Of a stretch of 64,000 nucleotides of DNA, positions 58,898-64,000 are shown piece by piece. Every line of letters begins with the position of its first letter. The first letter of the stretch is position 1. A program made the translations under genes and the position numbers. The notes below the pieces were generated by a model. It ran no database searches. It had not been told where the DNA came from and saw only the letters and a program-made list of their open reading frames with translations. Location: NCBI GenBank assembly GCA_964607425.1, contig CAZSKQ010000006.1:10270-74269 (forward strand). The letters run 5' to 3'. Source of the DNA: IDS-8 sp964607425 (GTDB lineage: Bacteria > Pseudomonadota > Gammaproteobacteria > Steroidobacterales > Woeseiaceae).

Positions 58898-61336
58898 CTA
58901 TTCATCCCGCAGCGCCACCATCGGGTCGACGCGCGCGGCGCGGCGCGCCGGAACGTAGGCGGCCAACACGGCCGTCGAGATGAATACCAGCGAAATTGAA
59001 ATGAAGGTCGTCACGTCCGTAGGCGTTACATTGTAGAGCCAGCTCCCGATTGACTGCGTCAAAACGAGAGCACCGGCCGTGCCCACGGCTAGCCCGACCA
59101 ACGTCAACGCGACCCCCTGGCGAATGACCATCCACAAGACGGATCCGCGCCCGGCGCCCAGCGCGATGCGTATGCCGAGCTCCCGCGTCCGCTGACTCGC
59201 GGTGAACGCCACCAACCCGACGATGCCCGCGACAGAAATGAGCAGCGCCAGCGCGGCGAACAGGCCAAGCAGCAAGGTTATCAGCCTGGGCGAGGCGAGA
59301 TCGTCGCTCCGCACGTCTTCCAGGGTGCGCACGAACGCGACCGGCTGCCGGGGGTCGATCGAGTGCACGGCCGCGGTAGCCGCCCGCGCGATCGTCATCG
59401 GGTCCGAGACAGTGCGGATCAGGAGGTTTACGCCCATCGGCGTGCTTTGGGCGACTGGCAAGTACACCTGCTCCGCGAAGTCGTCGGCGAGCCCATCCTG
59501 CTTCACGTCCCCGACCACGCCCACGATCGTCACCCAATTCGCTTCACCGCCGATACGCGTACCGACCGGGTCCGCGTCGCCCCAGTAACGCCGGGCAAGC
59601 GACTGGTTGATTACCGCTACATCGGTTGCCTCGTCGTGGTCCAGCTCCACGAACGTGCGGCCACGGAGGAGCGGAACGCGCAGCGTATCGAAGTAGTCCG
59701 GGCTTACGACCTGAACGTCCGCCCGCGGGCGCGTATCGCCCTCGGGAAGGGATCTGCCCTCGATCCGGAAATCGGTGTTCGGCACGCCGCCTCCAAGCGG
59801 AACGGTGCCGGCCAGGGCTGCTGAGCGGACGCCCGGGATGACGCGCGTTCTCTCCAGCAGCGCTCGAAAGAACGCCCGCCGCCGGTCGCCGTCCCCCTGG
59901 TAGACGGACCAGTCGAGATCGATCTGCATCGTCAGCACGTTCTCCGGGCTGAAGCCCGGATCCACCTGCTGCAGCTTCATGAAGCTGCGCAACATGAGGC
60001 CGGCACCGACCAGCAACACGAAGGTGACGGCGAGCTGGGAAACCACCAGCAGGTTGCGAACGCGCTGCCGTCCCGTGCCGTCCGTTGCATGGCCGCCGCC
60101 GTGCCGGAGCGACCCGGCTACATTCCTGGCGTACAGCAGCGAGGAAACCAGGCCTACCGCCAGCCCGGCCGCGAGCGACACGCCGGCGGTGAACAGCAGC
60201 AACCAGCCGTCCACCCGCACCTCGGCGGCACGCGGCGTGAAGCGGCCGGCGAACGCGGCGAACAGATCCACCGCGCTGAAAGCCAGCAGCATTCCCAGCG
60301 CGCCGCCCGCGACTGCGAGCGCCGTGCTTTCCGTCACGAGCTGGCGCATCAGCCGGCCGCGGCCCGCGCCGAGCGCCGCGCGGATGGAAAGTTCCTCTTC
60401 ACGCCCGGCCATGCGGGCGAGCGTCAGGTTGGTCACGTTGGCGCAGGCGATCAGGAGAATGAAACCCGCCATGCCGAGCAGCACCAGGAAAACGGGCCGG
60501 GCTTCTTCGGTGAGAACGGACTTCAGCGGCGACAGCGTCGTATCGACACCGCCATTGTCCGGATAGGCCTCCGGGTGCTCCACCTGCATCTCCCTTGCGA
60601 TCCGGGCCACATCGTCCTCCGCCTGCGCCAGGCTGACGGCGGGTGCCAGGCGGCCGATGGCCGTCAGTACCCGCTGGTCACGGTTCTCCTGCCACGGGTC
60701 GCCGGTACGCCAGGGACAGGCATACGACGGCATCCACACGTCGTTGTCGCCCGGATACCGCGGCAGATCATCCGGCAGCACGCCGACGATCGTGTGGATG
60801 CGGTCGTTCATCTCGACGGTGCGGCCGATCACTGCCGGATCGCCGTCGAAATGCGACTGCCAGAAGTCATGGCTCAGCAGCAACACCGCCTCACCGTCTT
60901 GCAATTCACCGGGCGCAAACGCCCGCCCGAGAGTCGGCCGGATGCCCATGACTTCGAAGAAGTTGCCCGACACCACCCCGGACTGCACCCGCTCCGGTTT
61001 GCCGCGGTCGAACAGCGTGAACCACAGCGAATGATATTCCGCCACGGCGTCGAACGTCCGGTTGCGCTGCCGGTAGTCGTCCAGTTCCTTAACCGAAATC
61101 CACGTGCTTTGCCGGGCCTGCCCGTGCATCGCGTGCGCGGCGCGCTGTTCTATCAAAACGAGCTCTTTGCCTTCCGCATACGGCAACGGCTGCAGCAGCA
61201 CGCTGCTGACGACGCTGAAAATGGCCGTGTTCGCCCCGATCCCGAGGGTGAGGCTGAGGATCGCGACCGCCGCGAATCCGGGGCTTTTGAGCAGCGTGCG
61301 CGCCGAGTAGCGCAAGTCGTGCCGGAGATTGCTCAT
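58898..61336 (-). CDS. ADOP-type ABC permease 1 (MacB-like periplasmic core plus two FtsX domains)
   Basis: The 812-residue protein starts with LRHDLRYSARTLLKSPGFAA and a helix TLGIGANTAIFSVVSSVLLQ, the typical ADOP (acidobacterial duplicated orphan permease) opening. A MacB periplasmic-core-like domain, an FtsX domain with LARMAGREEELSIRAALGAGRGRL (about 310-400), a second periplasmic part and the second FtsX domain with TRELGIRIALGAGRGSVLW follow. ADOP genes are usually separate from ATPases, but here a suitable ATPase lies downstream. The second permease lies 24 bases upstream. Confidence 0.9.
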   Translation of the reverse strand: MSNLRHDLRYSARTLLKSPGFAAVAILSLTLGIGANTAIFSVVSSVLLQPLPYAEGKELVLIEQRAAHAMHGQARQSTWISVKELDDYRQRNRTFDAVAEYHSLWFTLFDRGKPERVQSGVVSGNFFEVMGIRPTLGRAFAPGELQDGEAVLLLSHDFWQSHFDGDPAVIGRTVEMNDRIHTIVGVLPDDLPRYPGDNDVWMPSYACPWRTGDPWQENRDQRVLTAIGRLAPAVSLAQAEDDVARIAREMQVEHPEAYPDNGGVDTTLSPLKSVLTEEARPVFLVLLGMAGFILLIACANVTNLTLARMAGREEELSIRAALGAGRGRLMRQLVTESTALAVAGGALGMLLAFSAVDLFAAFAGRFTPRAAEVRVDGWLLLFTAGVSLAAGLAVGLVSSLLYARNVAGSLRHGGGHATDGTGRQRVRNLLVVSQLAVTFVLLVGAGLMLRSFMKLQQVDPGFSPENVLTMQIDLDWSVYQGDGDRRRAFFRALLERTRVIPGVRSAALAGTVPLGGGVPNTDFRIEGRSLPEGDTRPRADVQVVSPDYFDTLRVPLLRGRTFVELDHDEATDVAVINQSLARRYWGDADPVGTRIGGEANWVTIVGVVGDVKQDGLADDFAEQVYLPVAQSTPMGVNLLIRTVSDPMTIARAATAAVHSIDPRQPVAFVRTLEDVRSDDLASPRLITLLLGLFAALALLISVAGIVGLVAFTASQRTRELGIRIALGAGRGSVLWMVIRQGVALTLVGLAVGTAGALVLTQSIGSWLYNVTPTDVTTFISISLVFISTAVLAAYVPARRAARVDPMVALRDE

Positions 61337-61360
61337 GTCATTCTCGCAGGTCCATCTCTT

Positions 61361-63775
61361 TCACTCGGAACGCAGTGCATCCGTCGGATCGATCCGCGAC
61401 GCCCGCCGCGCAGGCAGCCAGCTTGCGAGCAGCGCGGCGCCGCAGAGCAGGATCGCCACCGACAAATAGGTGAGCGGGTCGGTCGCGCCGATGCCATACA
61501 AAAGGCTTTCGATGAACCGCGTCAACCCGGCGGATGCCGCGAGCCCCAGGATGATGCCCGCGAACGCGAGCACGACGGCCTGCCGCAGCACCATCCCGAG
61601 CACGTGACCGCCGCGGGCGCCGACCGCCATCCGTATGCCGATCTCGTTGGTGCGCAGCGCCGTGGCGTAGCTGACGACGCCGAACACGCCGACGACGACC
61701 AGCACCAGCGCCGCGATCGAGAAGGTACCGATCAGGAGCAGCTGGAACTGCCGCGTGACGAGGGTGTCGGCCACGAGCTGCTCCACGGTCGCCTCGAAAT
61801 AGATCGACTGGCCAGGATCGACCGCCTGCAGCTCGCGGCGCATCAGCGGCAGCATGGCGGCCGCACCGGCTTCCGCCTGCACGACGAACGTCACGCCGCC
61901 CATGCCCGTGTTGCCGTACGGGATGTAGATTTCCGGCCCGGCGGCGCTCGCGAACGACGTCGTCCGCACGTCGCCGGCGACGCCGACGATGCGGAGCCCG
62001 GTTTCTCGCCCGCCCTGGTTGACGAGGCTGGCGGTGCGGCCGACGGGATCCTCACCGCCGAAAAAGCGGCGCGCGGCCGTTTCGTTGATCACGGCGTCCA
62101 CCGGCCCTTCTGCCACGGCCGTCTCGAGGGTCCTGCCCGCGAGCAATGGAATACCCATCGTTTTGAAGTAATCCGGCGACACCGGGTTCGCCACCACCAG
62201 CCCGTCAGCCGGCTCGGACGGCCGGCCTGCGACTTCGAGGCTCATCTGCATCTCGATCCGGGTCGGATGGAAAGGGAGCGCGGTGGTCACCGCCGCGCGT
62301 TCCACGCCGGACAGCGCCTCCAGGCGCTCATCGATCTCCGCGACCGTGAGGAGCCGCTGCTCCACGGTCGGATTGCGGTCCCAGATGAACGCCTGGAGGG
62401 TGGCTCGCCCGTCGGCGTCGAACCCGAGGTCTTCACCCGTCAAAGCCACGAAGCTCCGCGCAAGCAAACCGGCGCCGATGAGCAGGATCACGGCCACGGC
62501 TATCTCGCCCACCACCAGCCCGCGGCGCAGCCCTGTCCCGACCGGGTCGCTGGTTTGCCCGCGCGCCCCGCCGCGCAAGGCGCCGGCCGCGTCAGCGCGC
62601 GCGAACCGGAGGACGGGCAACAGGCCGACCAGCCCGACCGTCACCAGGCAAGCCAGGAAGGCGGCGGCCAGCACCCGCGCATCCAGGGACACGGTATCGA
62701 TGCGCGGCAGGTCGGGCGGGCTCAGCGCGACGAACGCTTCGAGCGCAGCCGCCGCAAGGCCGACCCCGAGCACGCCGCCGGCCGCGGTGACGAGCGCGCT
62801 TTCGGCCAGGAGCTGCCGCGCCAAACGCCAGCGGCTCGCTCCCAGGGACGCCCGCAGCGACAGCTCGTGGCCGCGTTCGCCCGCGCGGACCAGCATCAGG
62901 TGCGCCACGTTGGCGCAGGCGATGAGCAGCAGGAGCGCGGCCGCTCCCAGCAGGACCAGCATGACCGGCCGGACCTCGCCGACGATCTCCTCCTCGAGCG
63001 GCACGAGGCGGACCCCCGCGCTGCCGTTGCTCTGCGGAAACTCGCGGGCGAGCGCGGCGGCTACCGTGTCGAGCTCGGCCTGTGCCTCAGCGACAGTGAC
63101 GCCGGACGCCAGGCGCGCGACCGCGTGCATGTAGGTGCTGAAGCGATCCGTGGGCTCGTCCGGCCGGTAGCGCTTGGGCGTCCAGATGTCCTTCGGCTCC
63201 GGATAGGCGAGCCATGGCGGCAGCACGCCCGCCACGACGGCGGAGCCTGCGTCGATCGCGAGCGTCGTCCCGACTACGGACGGATCGCCGCCCATCCGGC
63301 GCTGCCAGAAATCGTACGAAATCATCACGGCCGCGGGCCCGCCGGGCCGGTAGTGCTCGGGCTGGAAGCCCGCACCCAGGATCGGCCGCACGCCGAGTGC
63401 CGCGAAGAAGCCTTCCGTCACGTTCCAGCTGGAAACCGACACCGGCGGCAGCCCGGGACGCGCCAGGTCGATGCCGGACGGCTCGGCCAGTCCCATCGCC
63501 GCGAACGCATCCGATCGTTCCTCCCAGGAAATGAAGTTGCCCGGCGACACTTCCTTGTGCCGCTCGCCGCGGGCGTTGTCCGTCTCCCACAGCGTGACGA
63601 CATTGCCGGCATCGTCGTAGGGCAGCGGGCGCAGCACGACGTGATCCACGGCGCTGAAGATCGCGGTCGTGGCCCCGATACCGAGGGCGAGCGTCAGCAC
63701 CGCCACCGCCGTGAACCCGGGACGCCTCAGCAGCGACCGCAGCGCAGAGTGAACATCCTGGCGAACGGCGTTCAT
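61361..63775 (-). CDS. ADOP-type ABC permease 2 (MacB-like)
   Basis: The 804-residue protein has the same layout as permease 1: LRSLLRRPGFTAVAVLTLAL and GIGATTAIFSAVDHV at the start, two FtsX blocks (LVRAGERGHELSLRASLGAS and TNEIGIRMAVGARGGHVLG) and two periplasmic core regions. The paralogs have diverged to about the extent seen among separate ADOP genes. Its ATG overlaps the stop of the LysR remnant as ATGA, so its translation is coupled to it. It is the first complete gene of the transport operon. Confidence 0.9.
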   Translation of the reverse strand: MNAVRQDVHSALRSLLRRPGFTAVAVLTLALGIGATTAIFSAVDHVVLRPLPYDDAGNVVTLWETDNARGERHKEVSPGNFISWEERSDAFAAMGLAEPSGIDLARPGLPPVSVSSWNVTEGFFAALGVRPILGAGFQPEHYRPGGPAAVMISYDFWQRRMGGDPSVVGTTLAIDAGSAVVAGVLPPWLAYPEPKDIWTPKRYRPDEPTDRFSTYMHAVARLASGVTVAEAQAELDTVAAALAREFPQSNGSAGVRLVPLEEEIVGEVRPVMLVLLGAAALLLLIACANVAHLMLVRAGERGHELSLRASLGASRWRLARQLLAESALVTAAGGVLGVGLAAAALEAFVALSPPDLPRIDTVSLDARVLAAAFLACLVTVGLVGLLPVLRFARADAAGALRGGARGQTSDPVGTGLRRGLVVGEIAVAVILLIGAGLLARSFVALTGEDLGFDADGRATLQAFIWDRNPTVEQRLLTVAEIDERLEALSGVERAAVTTALPFHPTRIEMQMSLEVAGRPSEPADGLVVANPVSPDYFKTMGIPLLAGRTLETAVAEGPVDAVINETAARRFFGGEDPVGRTASLVNQGGRETGLRIVGVAGDVRTTSFASAAGPEIYIPYGNTGMGGVTFVVQAEAGAAAMLPLMRRELQAVDPGQSIYFEATVEQLVADTLVTRQFQLLLIGTFSIAALVLVVVGVFGVVSYATALRTNEIGIRMAVGARGGHVLGMVLRQAVVLAFAGIILGLAASAGLTRFIESLLYGIGATDPLTYLSVAILLCGAALLASWLPARRASRIDPTDALRSE

Positions 63776-64000
63776 CCGATGCTTCTCCTTGCCAGCGACC
63801 GGTTCTCCCGGCGGTGGCGCCGCACCGCCCTGATGCTGTCGACTTCCTGCATGACTATCCTCGCGGAAGCGATGACGTCCCTTCCCACCGGGGTGATTCC
63901 GCTGAGGCTTCTGCCGTGGCGCGTAAAAATCTGCAGGCCAAGCTCCTCCTCGAGCTGCTTGACCTGCTTGCTGACCCCCGGTTGCGAGGTGAAAAGGCGG
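63772..64000 (-). pseudogene. truncated CysB-like LysR-family regulator (partial)
   Basis: The frame enters from the right edge, with its start outside the window. It reads LFTSQPGVSKQVKQLEEELG, then LQIFTRHGRSLSGITPVGRD and VIASARIVMQEVDSIRAVR, a CysB/Cbl-type HTH and linker helix. It then ends after RRHRRENRSLARRSIG with a TGA that overlaps the permease 2 ATG. The whole effector domain (about 230 residues in CysB) is missing. It is either a pseudogene or an HTH-only regulator with a new C-terminus. Confidence 0.75.

Overview
The window is 64 kb of high-GC DNA with dense, short-spaced genes on both strands. Gene content points to a Gammaproteobacterium: an AcrAB-type RND pump with its own TetR repressor, DjlA, dodecin, two HiPIPs, YqjD/YqjE-like envelope proteins, a large TonB-dependent receptor and a CysB-like LysR fragment. 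Planctomycete-style DUF1592/DUF1552 pairs, two ADOP-type ABC permeases and a flavin halogenase suggest a free-living, metabolically versatile lineage. The exact taxon cannot be fixed from the sequence alone. No tRNA, rRNA, CRISPR array, intact insertion sequence or prophage was seen.

Layout. 0-9.2 kb holds envelope and stress genes: a YqjE/DUF883 pair, a PRC-barrel lipoprotein, a secreted M28 peptidase, a NYN/LOTUS RNA-associated protein, glutamate dehydrogenase, a BON protein, a beta-barrel protein, dodecin and HiPIP 1. 9.3-17.6 kb holds DsbA, MntP, a PAP2 phosphatase, an MFS exporter coupled to a LigB/YgiD-type dioxygenase, a phospholipase-D enzyme, DjlA and a MaoC protein. 17.6-22.7 kb is an RND efflux operon with a TetR gene and a palindromic operator. 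22.8-31.9 kb holds a YCII protein, a group II PLP decarboxylase, two tandem ferritin-like proteins, lipoproteins and a tryptophan-halogenase-like flavoprotein.

31.9-43.5 kb is a co-directional minus-strand block: HiPIP 2, a triheme cytochrome c, a TonB receptor, a DUF1592 lipoprotein, a Tat-exported DUF1552 protein, a three-repeat secreted protein, an unrecognised secreted protein and an IclR regulator. It looks like one uptake-plus-oxidation system for an unknown, probably bulky substrate, and it is the best candidate for an undescribed system here. A second, paralogous DUF1592-DUF1552 pair followed by an exported ankyrin protein lies on the plus strand at 44.6-50.3 kb.

50.3-51.4 kb is a non-coding repeat nest. 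It contains three hairpins of about 111 bp with a shared core but unrelated self-complementary stems, a 39-bp tandem repeat, a REP doublet, and a 100-N assembly gap where the repeats presumably broke the assembly. 51.4-54.9 kb is a symporter/aminotransferase/creatininase-like operon. 55.1-64 kb is an ABC-transporter locus with a two-component system (NtrY-like kinase, NtrC-like regulator), a MacB-type ATPase, two ADOP-type permeases, a small secreted ORF split by a palindromic insertion with flanking direct repeats, and the HTH-only remnant of a CysB-like regulator.
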